A DNA stretch of 42,360 nucleotides, from IMG/VR virus record IMGVR_UViG_3300025789_000072, positions 1 through 42,360 of that record; one strand, written 5' to 3'. Position numbers and translations under genes: made by a program. Below, piece after piece: positions 8,352 through 15,741 of the stretch. Position 1 is the stretch's first letter. Each line of letters opens with the position of its first letter. The stretch is from a virus. Under the pieces are notes generated by a model. That model did no database searches and was not told the origin of the DNA. It saw nothing but the letters and a program-made list of their open reading frames with translations.

Positions 8352-9598
8352 TGTATAGGGCAATAACCACGATAACAATAACGCAGCGCACGCAAACAAA
8401 GGCTTATCCTTTGCGAAACAAGGTGTTTACATTCAACTTTGCCCACGAATACGAATGCACTGACAGTTGGCGGGACTTAACTAACCACGGTAAGGTGGTT
8501 GTGCCTAAAAATTTATATGTAAGGGATGCCAATAATAAACTAGTGCCATTGGCGGGAACGATAGTAAACATTGGTGGTTTTTCTAGCAACCCACCATTGA
8601 TAATGAGGGGCGATGCCATAACTATAGATTGGGCTTACAAATATTTCTCTAACGGTAGGGAAATACAAGAAGGGACAAATAACACAACCGACAATACGCA
8701 TCTTTTCCAAGGCTTTGTTTCCAAAGTTACTTCAAAAAAGCCTATCGAGTTTGAAATAGAGGACAATATGTTTTTATTGAAGCAGATACAAGCACCCATA
8801 AAAACATTCCTGCCAACAGATACGCTAGAAACAATACTTACCTTCTTGCTGCAAGGTACGGGTTTAACAGTAAACGCAACAGCTCAAACCACATTCGGGG
8901 CTTTTATGATAGGCAACGAAACGATAGCTGAAGTATTGAGCCGCTTGCGAAAGCAGTACCACTTCGAGAGTTACTTCAGGGGCAATACTTTATATTGTGG
9001 GGCATTGGTTTATAGTTCACTTGTGCCAAATGTGCGTACGTTTTATTTTCAGTCAAAATACATAAGCGGCACTATTGGGGCTATCGCATCGGACGAACTG
9101 GAGTACAACAGAAAGGATGATATAGTTTTGAGTGCAACCGCTACCAATACAATAGAAGAAGAAACGGGCGCAACAACAAAAGACGGTCAGCCGAAAACCA
9201 AAAAAACAAGGTTGGAAGTATTGGTTACGTTTCAAAATGGAAGCGATACGCCTACTGTTTTGGTAAAACAAAAGGGCGTTGATTACCCAGCAAACACGGG
9301 AGGGGAAAGAAGGACTTTATTTTTTCCCGGTGCGACATCCATACAACAATTAAGGGATTTGGCAGCAAATGAACTTAGAAAATATTATTATACTGGATTT
9401 AAGGGCAAGTTCACTACCTTTGGATTGCCATTCGTGAGGATGGGCGACAATGTGAATATTGTGGATAATGTCTTACCTGAGCGCAATGGGCTATATAAAG
9501 TCAAGAGTGTGGCGTATAGTGGTGGTGTTAACGGATTAAGGCAAGTCGTGGAATTGGATTATAAGATTTTATTAACCACACCATCAACAGATAACTAA
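8351..9598 (+). CDS. Baseplate hub protein (gp27 / late control gpD-like)
   Basis: A 415-aa protein matching hub proteins in size, position and layout: an N-terminal beta domain (FTFNFAHEYECTDSWRDLT), a middle region with FVSKVTSKKPIEFEIEDNMFLLKQ, and the C-terminal pattern GLPFVRMGDNVNIVDNVLPERNGLYKVKSV, found where the hub wraps the spike. It would join tube to spike in the baseplate. It overlaps neighbours by one base on each side. Confidence 0.75.
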   Translation: MYRAITTITITQRTQTKAYPLRNKVFTFNFAHEYECTDSWRDLTNHGKVVVPKNLYVRDANNKLVPLAGTIVNIGGFSSNPPLIMRGDAITIDWAYKYFSNGREIQEGTNNTTDNTHLFQGFVSKVTSKKPIEFEIEDNMFLLKQIQAPIKTFLPTDTLETILTFLLQGTGLTVNATAQTTFGAFMIGNETIAEVLSRLRKQYHFESYFRGNTLYCGALVYSSLVPNVRTFYFQSKYISGTIGAIASDELEYNRKDDIVLSATATNTIEEETGATTKDGQPKTKKTRLEVLVTFQNGSDTPTVLVKQKGVDYPANTGGERRTLFFPGATSIQQLRDLAANELRKYYYTGFKGKFTTFGLPFVRMGDNVNIVDNVLPERNGLYKVKSVAYSGGVNGLRQVVELDYKILLTTPSTDN

Positions 9599-10125
9599 TG
9601 AGTACAGCAACGGCTAATAGGGATATTACAGACGCAATCCTAAAGATAACAGGGTTGCATAAAGCCGTACCCGTTTATTATGTAAACGCAACTGTGGAAA
9701 GTGTCGATATTTCCAGCAGGACTTGCATAGTAACTGCCGTTGATGGTAATGTAGAGTTTGAAATACCCGGCGTCATGTTAATGGCAGTTGTGGACGATGG
9801 CATATTGATTGAGCCAGTAGTAGGAAGCACGGTGAAGGTTATATATTCGCAAAACGTAGAACCATTTGTATGCCAATACAGCGAAGTTGCCAATATTACG
9901 TTAACAGCCACGACCTTGATTAAATTAAACGATGGTAGTTATGGAGGATTGATAAGAATAGCGGATTTGACAGCAAAGAATAATAATTTGGTATCACAAA
10001 TACAAGCGGAATTGACGAAAATAGCAACGGGCATATCAAGTGCGGGCGGTACTTATACACCTGGCACATTATCTACTTTTAATCAGTCGGATTACGAAAA
10101 TACAAATGTAAAACATGGCAATTAG
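9598..10125 (+). CDS. Baseplate spike / gpV-like protein
   Basis: A 175-aa protein directly after the hub. Residues about 25-100 form an OB-like beta domain (YVNATVESVDISSRTCIVTAVDGNVEFEIPGVML, with VGSTVKVIYSQNVEPFVCQYSEV), matching the N-terminal domain of P2 gpV/Mu gp45 spikes. A short helical and Gly-rich tail replaces the long beta-helix of larger spikes, so a separate tip may be needed. It overlaps the next gene by 11 nt. Confidence 0.65.
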   Translation: MSTATANRDITDAILKITGLHKAVPVYYVNATVESVDISSRTCIVTAVDGNVEFEIPGVMLMAVVDDGILIEPVVGSTVKVIYSQNVEPFVCQYSEVANITLTATTLIKLNDGSYGGLIRIADLTAKNNNLVSQIQAELTKIATGISSAGGTYTPGTLSTFNQSDYENTNVKHGN

Positions 10126-10417
10126 ATACGACTTACAACTTAGCAATAATGATTTACTCATACTGAACAATGATTTGGTATGGGGGGAGAGTGACGAACA
10201 GCATATTGCGGATACAATTAATGCTTGTCCGGGGTGGTGGAAAGAAAACCCAACGGACGGGGTGGCTATAATGACATTCTTAAAATCAACAAATGCAAGT
10301 CAAATATTGGCTAAAGTTACAAAACTGCAACTCACAAGCGATGGCTACGATTGCCGACCTTTGGTAACTTATGATAATACAGGAAAATTAAATTTAGACC
10401 CCAATGTTAGTATTTAG
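10115..10417 (+). CDS. Baseplate wedge protein (gp25 / gp46-like)
   Basis: A 100-aa protein with the pattern DLVWGESDEQHIADTINACPGWWKENPTDGVAI, the core of the Mu gp46 / P2 gpW / T4 gp25 group (acidic start, Q-H, PGxWKE, GV). These are small wedge proteins at the sheath-baseplate joint. It overlaps genes on both sides (11 and 14 nt), consistent with a coupled baseplate operon. Confidence 0.7.
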   Translation: MAIRYDLQLSNNDLLILNNDLVWGESDEQHIADTINACPGWWKENPTDGVAIMTFLKSTNASQILAKVTKLQLTSDGYDCRPLVTYDNTGKLNLDPNVSI

Positions 10418-10967
10418 TGCAGTTAACGGTCAGGCTTTGATGGATGTAATGTTGAACACTTACGGGTCATTTGATTTGGCTATAAAGCTATTGCAAGACA
10501 ATGGTATATCCAATTTGGATTATGATATTGTCGGTGGCGAGCAATTTGAATGGGACGAAACATTGACAGCCGACCAATCTGTAAATACGATAAATTCAAA
10601 TTCAAATATTGTTTATTCAACATCAATCATAAAGAATGCAACACTTTCAACTATTGTACAAGGAAATAGTGGTGCGACACCAAATAACAACGGATATAAT
10701 CAACCTTCAAACCCAAATCCTGCAACTATGATAAAGTATGAAAATGTGCAGCCATTTGAATATGTAGCTGCTGGAGGTGAAACATCTATAACCCTAACGC
10801 AATTGATAGGGGGAAGTATCGTACAAATAATCAGGGAAATAAAACCAATGGCTCCATCGGACTTTTCCTTTAATGTAAATACGGGGCAAATAACCTTCAA
10901 CAATGGTATTTCCCTAAACCAAGGAGAAACTTTGGCGGGTATTTATACCAAAATAGTTACAGGTTGA
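10404..10967 (+). CDS. Baseplate protein with gpX/LysM-like N terminus
   Basis: A 187-aa protein. Residues about 7-50 (NGQALMDVMLNTYGSFDLAIKLLQDNGI then GGEQFEWDETL) match the P2 gpX/LysM-like pattern, a tail part that binds at the hub. The rest is an Asn/Ser/Pro-rich linker (about 65-105) and a C-terminal beta domain (YVAAGGETSITLTQLIGGSIVQIIREI). The fusion suggests a gpX-like foot carrying an extra exposed domain. It ends the baseplate run. Confidence 0.65.
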   Translation: MLVFSAVNGQALMDVMLNTYGSFDLAIKLLQDNGISNLDYDIVGGEQFEWDETLTADQSVNTINSNSNIVYSTSIIKNATLSTIVQGNSGATPNNNGYNQPSNPNPATMIKYENVQPFEYVAAGGETSITLTQLIGGSIVQIIREIKPMAPSDFSFNVNTGQITFNNGISLNQGETLAGIYTKIVTG

Positions 10968-10996
10968 TTTATTTAGAAAAAAAACCTATACTTTTG
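10964..10996 (+). promoter_or_regulatory. Putative Bacteroidota promoter for the fibre gene
   Basis: TACTTTTG (10989-10996) fits the -7 consensus TAnnTTTG, with TTG at 10964-10966, 22 nt upstream. It lies 4 nt before the ATG at 11001, so the predicted start of transcription falls at or next to the start codon and the mRNA would be nearly leaderless. Confidence 0.5.
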
Positions 10997-11000
10997 TTTT

Positions 11001-13331
11001 ATGAATTTTAAAAATATACTTTTTCTTTTATTGTCCGTTATTTTTTTTTCCGGGCAATGCCTTTCACAATGGCAGCCAATAAACGGGAAGCAAAGATTCA
11101 CAACGGGATTAGGTGTTCCGTCAAAAGACACTGGAACAATAAGTTCGGCAGATACTTCAATGATTACTATTCGCCCTCAAGATAGTGCCTTATGGGTGAA
11201 GTATAAAGGAGATTGGTATAAAGTTCCTAGGGTAACTACTTCAAATCCTTTCAATATATTAAACGGTGGTAATTCATTTGGTTCAACTGCTATAATAGGG
11301 ACGACAGACAACAACGATTTGAAAATAATCAATAACAATACTAACTATTGGACTTTCGGCAAAACAGGCACATTAAGTAATAGTGGCGTTTCTTTTGATT
11401 TTGCAGGTGACGTAACCGCATCGAGTAGCGCAGCCATAACAGGAGGTGCGATATATCCTATTAATTACTTATCATTGCCCGACACCAATAGAAACGTTGC
11501 TTATGGTTTGATAGGCACTCATAATGGGAGTTTATTTGCTCAAATAGGTTCGGGGCAATATTTTAGGCAGGTACTAATGGCAAAAGACAGTAGTTTATAC
11601 ATTACCCCTACTTACTTTAATGCAAACAAAGGTTCGGGAACTATCACAGGCAACTCCCCAACTATCACATCTTCGAAAGTGCCAATAACTTATTGGAATG
11701 GCACAAACCACATAGGCTATACAAACGGGGCAACGGTAGATACAGCGTGTGGTAATGTAGCGGCGAATACTTTTTATAGTGGGTTTAGTAGTGTTGCAGC
11801 AAGTGGCACACAGATAACATTAACTGTTTTATCAATCCCCAATTATTTAATAACGGGTTCGGGGGGGCAAGTTATAAAATTACCAGATGCTACTACTTTG
11901 CCTAGTGGTACAATTTTCACATTCAATAATAATCAAACAAGCGGAACTATTACGGTCAACAATAATTCAAATAGTTTAGTAACTACAATTCCAACAGGTG
12001 GATATGCCTCTTTAGTTCTTAATAGTAATTCGATAGCAGCAGGTAGTTGGGATTGGCATTTTAGCGCACCATCAGCAGTGCAATGGAGTACTAATACATT
12101 TAATTTAGGCAATGCAAGTATAACCAATGCAACGTGGAATGCTAGTGTAATAGGTAGTAACAAAGGCGGTGCAGGTAGTGTAACGGGGATATTAAAGGCG
12201 GACGGTAGTGGTAATGTTAGTGCGGCTACTAGCGGTGCGGCTAATGACTATTTAGTAGGTAGTTCATTGAGTGCCACCCGTAACGTTTCCACGGGCTCAA
12301 TATTCACCTATAATAGCGCAACGGGGGCTTATAATTTGGATACGACTAAGTTGGGCGGTGGGGGAATTACAGGAAACGGGACACCATCGGGTCAATTAAT
12401 GCCATTTGCAACATGGAGTACAGCCAATAGCAAACTAAGTAGTTCAACTGTTACTTATGGCAACTACGATAGTACAAACCACAACTTCAATTTTGGTACA
12501 ACTACACCACAAAGTAATTATTTATTGAATGTAAATGGATTATCAAATTTTACAGGCCCAGACTATGGCTCACTACGCATAAATGCAGCGACAAGCCCTA
12601 ATTTATTATTTTATTATGGTGGAACGAATTTAATAGGAAGGGTAGGTACGGGAATTATTACAGGAGCTAGTACTACTGATTTGTCAATATTAAGTCAAGG
12701 AGGATTTTATGTAGGCATTAATGGTAACTCGTATCCTATATTAAGTATCACATCATCTGGGTTAATAACATTTGCCGGGACACTGAACCTAGGCAATTAT
12801 CCAATAGTGAGGCAAGGGTTACAGATAAATAATGGCGGGTCTACACAATCTGGACTTGTCGGAAATGAGGCGGCGGCATATATTAGTGGTGGTTCTTCAA
12901 GCAATGTTACAGTCCAATCTTATAATGACGTATCAATAGGCTCGGGTGGTGTAACATCTTACGCTAGTAACGTAAGATTTGCTGTCAAGTCATCTGGACG
13001 AATATTAATGGGTGTTTCCTTGCCTACAGATGATGGTGCTAATCAATTACAAGTAAATGGTTCAATAAAACTAGAAACAGCAGGTAATAAAATAAACATA
13101 GCCACAGGAACAAATGCCTCTATCGGTACGGCAACACTTTTATCAGGAACGGTAACGGTTTTGACTTCGGCAGTAACTGCATCTAGTAAAATATTCGTTA
13201 CCCACGCAGGAAGTAGCGTAAGTAATGCAGGTACACTATATATAGGAACAATTTCAGCAAATACATCATTTATTATTAACTCCACTAATTCTAGCGATAA
13301 CGATACCATTAATTGGTGGATTGTGAACTAA
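11001..13331 (+). CDS. Long tail-fibre-like protein with signal peptide
   Basis: A 776-aa protein with an N-terminal signal peptide (MNFKNILFLLLSVIFFSGQCLS then Gln23, Q-rule type). The mature protein is a Ser/Thr/Gly/Asn-rich beta-structured chain with fibre motifs: FGTTTPQSNYLLNVNGLSNF, VNGSIKLETAGNKINIATG, and a C-terminal knob-like domain ending NDTINWWIVN. Such proteins usually sit at the tail tip and bind the host surface. Gene position after the baseplate agrees. A secretion signal on a fibre is unexpected, and the sequence alone cannot show that it is in the virion. Confidence 0.7.
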   Translation: MNFKNILFLLLSVIFFSGQCLSQWQPINGKQRFTTGLGVPSKDTGTISSADTSMITIRPQDSALWVKYKGDWYKVPRVTTSNPFNILNGGNSFGSTAIIGTTDNNDLKIINNNTNYWTFGKTGTLSNSGVSFDFAGDVTASSSAAITGGAIYPINYLSLPDTNRNVAYGLIGTHNGSLFAQIGSGQYFRQVLMAKDSSLYITPTYFNANKGSGTITGNSPTITSSKVPITYWNGTNHIGYTNGATVDTACGNVAANTFYSGFSSVAASGTQITLTVLSIPNYLITGSGGQVIKLPDATTLPSGTIFTFNNNQTSGTITVNNNSNSLVTTIPTGGYASLVLNSNSIAAGSWDWHFSAPSAVQWSTNTFNLGNASITNATWNASVIGSNKGGAGSVTGILKADGSGNVSAATSGAANDYLVGSSLSATRNVSTGSIFTYNSATGAYNLDTTKLGGGGITGNGTPSGQLMPFATWSTANSKLSSSTVTYGNYDSTNHNFNFGTTTPQSNYLLNVNGLSNFTGPDYGSLRINAATSPNLLFYYGGTNLIGRVGTGIITGASTTDLSILSQGGFYVGINGNSYPILSITSSGLITFAGTLNLGNYPIVRQGLQINNGGSTQSGLVGNEAAAYISGGSSSNVTVQSYNDVSIGSGGVTSYASNVRFAVKSSGRILMGVSLPTDDGANQLQVNGSIKLETAGNKINIATGTNASIGTATLLSGTVTVLTSAVTASSKIFVTHAGSSVSNAGTLYIGTISANTSFIINSTNSSDNDTINWWIVN

Positions 13332-13341
13332 ACTAAACAAT

Positions 13342-13707
13342 ATGAAATATTTATCAATCATTCTTGCAGCTTTATTAATTGGTGCGACTTCTTACGGGCA
13401 AACAGTAGACACTACTTTAAAAGACTGTACTTGTGCAGCGGTCAATAGTGTGACAATATCTCACGGTTTCCCAATAGTTACGGACACTATCAATCACATT
13501 GGTTTCTTTAACTATACCGATTCCCCTCGTGACAGTTCTTGCGTGGTTAATTTCACGGTTAAAGCTAACTCAAACAATCAAAATGTCATATTCAACACAT
13601 ACACCCTTACTAAGAGTGAGTATGCGGAATGGAATACTGATTTAGATTTGATAGTAGATATTAAGAACTATCTCTCCCGTAGCGGCATTCAATTAACATT
13701 CAAATAA
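13342..13707 (+). CDS. Secreted hypothetical protein
   Basis: A 121-aa protein with a Q-rule signal peptide (MKYLSIILAALLIGATSYG then Gln20). The mature part is about 100 aa with four Cys, including a CTC pair (DCTCAAVNS), and a beta-rich pattern. It follows the fibre gene by 10 nt and precedes the lysis genes, so it may be a fibre accessory protein or a periplasmic/surface factor. No family recognised. Confidence 0.6.
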   Translation: MKYLSIILAALLIGATSYGQTVDTTLKDCTCAAVNSVTISHGFPIVTDTINHIGFFNYTDSPRDSSCVVNFTVKANSNNQNVIFNTYTLTKSEYAEWNTDLDLIVDIKNYLSRSGIQLTFK

Positions 13708-13724
13708 AATAACATTAATAGACT

Positions 13725-13916
13725 ATGTTACACCACATTAAACAGACAGCAGACGGATTCATTAGCCTATTGGGAGTATTGGGATTGTTTACTATTTCTG
13801 CCACCACAGTAGATATGACTATGAAAATTGTATCGTTTGTATTAGGTTCTATTGTGTCAGTATTAGCAGGGATTTACTACTATCAAGCCATTAAGAAAGA
13901 CCGTAATAAAAAATAA
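13725..13916 (+). CDS. Holin-like membrane protein
   Basis: A 63-aa protein with two hydrophobic segments (about 12-28 and 33-53) joined by a short loop, and a strongly basic C terminus (KKDRNKK). Small size, two membrane spans, basic tail and place upstream of spanin and lysozyme genes are the usual signs of a class II holin, which makes the inner-membrane holes that release or activate endolysin. No family-specific motif is seen. Confidence 0.6.
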   Translation: MLHHIKQTADGFISLLGVLGLFTISATTVDMTMKIVSFVLGSIVSVLAGIYYYQAIKKDRNKK

Positions 13917-13917
13917 A

Positions 13918-14220
13918 GTGTGGATAATCAAACTTATTTATGTAGTTTTGTCTATGTATATAGGTTATTTAGTAATAGAAAATAAAAAACAAATGAGCAA
14001 ATTATTCAGCGTTGGACTTCAAGACTTTTTACACGGGCTTTTGATAGCCGTTATTGGTGCAGTATTAGCGGTTGTGACTAACACCTTACAAGCAGGAACA
14101 TTAACCTTTGATTACAAGGCTATTGGAACGACTGCGGCTATTGCAGCACTAAGTTACATCAGTAAGAAGTTCTTAACTAATTCAGCGGGGCAAGTACTTA
14201 CGAGTGAGCCTTCAAAGTAA
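13918..14220 (+). CDS. Membrane protein, possible second holin or antiholin
   Basis: The frame opens with GTG at 13918 and would give 100 aa with an N-terminal hydrophobic segment (MWIIKLIYVVLSMYIGYLV). A better start is the ATG at 13993, preceded by AAATAAAAAACAA, giving 75 aa beginning MSKLFSVGLQDFLHGLLIAVIG. Both forms keep a hydrophobic segment near HGLLIAVIGAVLAVVTNTL and a second at IGTTAAIAALSYI. If both starts are used they would make proteins differing by one membrane span, as in holin/antiholin pairs; that is speculative. Confidence 0.6.
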   Translation: MWIIKLIYVVLSMYIGYLVIENKKQMSKLFSVGLQDFLHGLLIAVIGAVLAVVTNTLQAGTLTFDYKAIGTTAAIAALSYISKKFLTNSAGQVLTSEPSK

Positions 14221-14221
14221 A

Positions 14222-14427
14222 AAAGCAGTAATAAATAAAAACACCATTCGGCTAAGGTAAGTATCATGCTGCGGACTTAATAACCTTTAAGATACTTGTT
14301 GTGAGGGTGACACAAACTGCTTTAACATCATTGCGGCTATACTGCCCCAAGTTCGCCCTTAAATCATACGGGGCTAGTGTCCGAGACACATTCAACGCCC
14401 TCTATCCAACACAAGAACGATAGAGGG
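14222..14427 (+). ncRNA. Candidate structured RNA with three-way junction and loop-loop pairing
   Basis: The stretch 14221-14448 has no gene but pairs well with itself. P1: AAAGCAGT (14222-14229) with ACTGCTTT (14316-14323). Inside it, P2: AAGTATC (14259-14265) with GATACTT (14291-14297), and P3: TTGTG (14299-14303) with CACAA (14311-14315), directly next to P1. P4: GCCCC (14344-14348) with GGGGC (14370-14374). The P3 loop AGGGTGA (14304-14310) pairs with TCGCCCT (14353-14359) in the P4 loop, seven pairs with one G-U. Then GTGTC-CGA-GACAC (14377-14389) and CCCTCTATC/GATAGAGGG (14398-14427). Not matched to a known RNA family. Confidence 0.55.
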
Positions 14428-14435
14428 TACTTTTA
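14398..14435 (+). terminator. Strong hairpin, possible terminator of the upstream RNA
   Basis: CCCTCTATC (14398-14406) pairs perfectly with GATAGAGGG (14419-14427) across a 12-nt loop, followed by TACTTTTA. The T-run is short (four T), so termination may be partial and allow read-through into the spanin-like gene at 14449. Confidence 0.4.
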
Positions 14436-14448
14436 AAATTAGAAAAAA

Positions 14449-14973
14449 ATGAAAGCAGATAAAGGTTATAGTTACATTGGAATTATCATTTTATTTGGAC
14501 TGATAATGTGGCATTTAACGGGTTGTATGTCCGACCGTACAGCGTTGCAAAGAGTACTCACAAAGAAACCTTTATTTGATACAACAGGCCAGATATATAT
14601 GCAATTATACCCTTGCGATAATAAGGTGATAGCGCACAGTAGCGATACAAGCTATTTACACGATACTTCTATAGTTACTTGTCACGATACTATTGGCAAC
14701 TACATTCACGATACAACTACTAAGATAATACGATTATATACGAAAATCCACGATAGAGATACGATAATCGACAATCAACAAATATCCATCCTCAAATCGC
14801 AAATGCAAGATAAGGACAAGCAAATAGCTATACTTAATCAAGCAGTAACAGATAGCAGACTACAAGCAGCGTCTAACGAAAAGGATGCTAGTAAGTGGGA
14901 GTTGTATTTTTGGCTACTGATTGCAGCGATAGTGTTGGCGTTGGTATTGTATATAGTTAAACCGAGATTATGA
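14449..14973 (+). CDS. Putative unimolecular spanin (u-spanin)
   Basis: A 174-aa protein with a lipoprotein signal at the N terminus (hydrophobic 10-22, lipobox L23-T24-G25-C26) and a transmembrane segment at the C terminus (about 153-169, WLLIAAIVLALVLYIV) ending in KPRL. Between them is a His/Asp/Thr-rich stretch and a coiled-coil-like region (about 110-145). An outer-membrane lipid anchor plus an inner-membrane C-terminal anchor is the T1 gp11 design, which fuses the two membranes in the last lysis step. Adjacent lysozyme and holin-like genes support this. Called by topology, not homology. Confidence 0.7.
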   Translation: MKADKGYSYIGIIILFGLIMWHLTGCMSDRTALQRVLTKKPLFDTTGQIYMQLYPCDNKVIAHSSDTSYLHDTSIVTCHDTIGNYIHDTTTKIIRLYTKIHDRDTIIDNQQISILKSQMQDKDKQIAILNQAVTDSRLQAASNEKDASKWELYFWLLIAAIVLALVLYIVKPRL

Positions 14974-15149
14974 CTTACAAAATAGTAATACAAGTAGGCG
15001 AAAAGAAGGTAGTCGTTGATGTTGAAAGCGATGAAGAACTAAATAGTAAAGATATTTATGTAGATAAATTATTGAAGCAAAAAAGTAAACATAACCCAAA
15101 AAGCAATGATGCCTCATTAAATTTTCTTAAAAAAATCTTTGGATTATGA
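14970..15149 (+). CDS. Small hypothetical protein in lysis cassette
   Basis: A 59-aa gene with ATGA overlaps on both sides (with the spanin-like gene and with the lysozyme at 15146), so it is clearly part of the coupled lysis operon. It begins MTYKIVIQVGEKKVVVDVES, a beta-hairpin-like start, and ends in a basic amphipathic segment (FLKKIFGL). There is no signal or membrane segment. Function unknown. Confidence 0.7.
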   Translation: MTYKIVIQVGEKKVVVDVESDEELNSKDIYVDKLLKQKSKHNPKSNDASLNFLKKIFGL

Positions 15150-15610
15150 GACAAGTAAACAAACAAACAATAGATTTAATAAAACACTTCGAGGGGTTTT
15201 CATCAACTGCCTATCACGATAGTATAGATGCCCCCTCGATAGACACAATCGGCTATGGTTCAACAACTTACCCCAATGGCAACAAAGTAAAAGTAGGAGA
15301 CCCGGCAATTACAGAACAACAAGCAATCGAATACTTAACCTTTGAAGTCAATCAAAAAGCAGTAGCCGTTAGTCATTTAGTCACATCGCAATTAAACGAT
15401 AATCAGTTCGGTGCGTTGGTGTCTTTTGCGTACAATTTAGGTGAAGGCAACTTATCCGAAAGCACTTTACTAAAGAAAGTAAACACAAACCCAAAAGACC
15501 CATCTATACAGCTAGAATTTGACAAATGGATATACTCTAACCACTTGCCCGTTAAAGGGCTAGAAACACGCCGTAGGGCTGAATGGACACTATACAATAC
15601 ACCATGTTAG
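15146..15610 (+). CDS. Endolysin, GH24 lysozyme
   Basis: A 154-aa T4-type lysozyme that hydrolyses the MurNAc-GlcNAc bond of peptidoglycan. The catalytic triad is visible: Glu16 (HFEGF), Asp25 and Thr34 (DTIGYGS), spaced as in T4 (E-8-D-8-T here). It ends with KGLETRRRAEWTLY, the typical lysozyme C-terminal motif. There is no signal peptide, so it needs the holin to reach the cell wall. Start ATG overlaps the previous stop (ATGA). Confidence 0.93.
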   Translation: MRQVNKQTIDLIKHFEGFSSTAYHDSIDAPSIDTIGYGSTTYPNGNKVKVGDPAITEQQAIEYLTFEVNQKAVAVSHLVTSQLNDNQFGALVSFAYNLGEGNLSESTLLKKVNTNPKDPSIQLEFDKWIYSNHLPVKGLETRRRAEWTLYNTPC

Positions 15611-15702
15611 CAGTTTACACGATACTATTTTCATTAACGCTCATAGTAGCAATATTATGGGCTAATCTTATCGACAATGCTAACCCCACCCATACGATTT
15701 GA
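15604..15702 (+). CDS. 32-residue membrane peptide
   Basis: An ATG overlapping the lysozyme stop by 7 nt opens a 32-aa peptide (MLAVYTILFSLTLIVAILWA, then a polar tail) with one transmembrane segment. The overlap and hydrophobic character suggest a real small lysis protein, but the length makes this uncertain. Confidence 0.4.
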   Translation: MLAVYTILFSLTLIVAILWANLIDNANPTHTI

Positions 15703-15741
15703 ACCGTTGAAGATAATTAATACGTTACCTAAAAAGAAGAA

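Noticed and set aside
14341-14375. GTTCG within a hairpin, suggesting a tRNA T-arm
   Set aside because: No acceptor stem, anticodon arm or correct T-loop spacing; the bases fit the P4/loop-loop model better.
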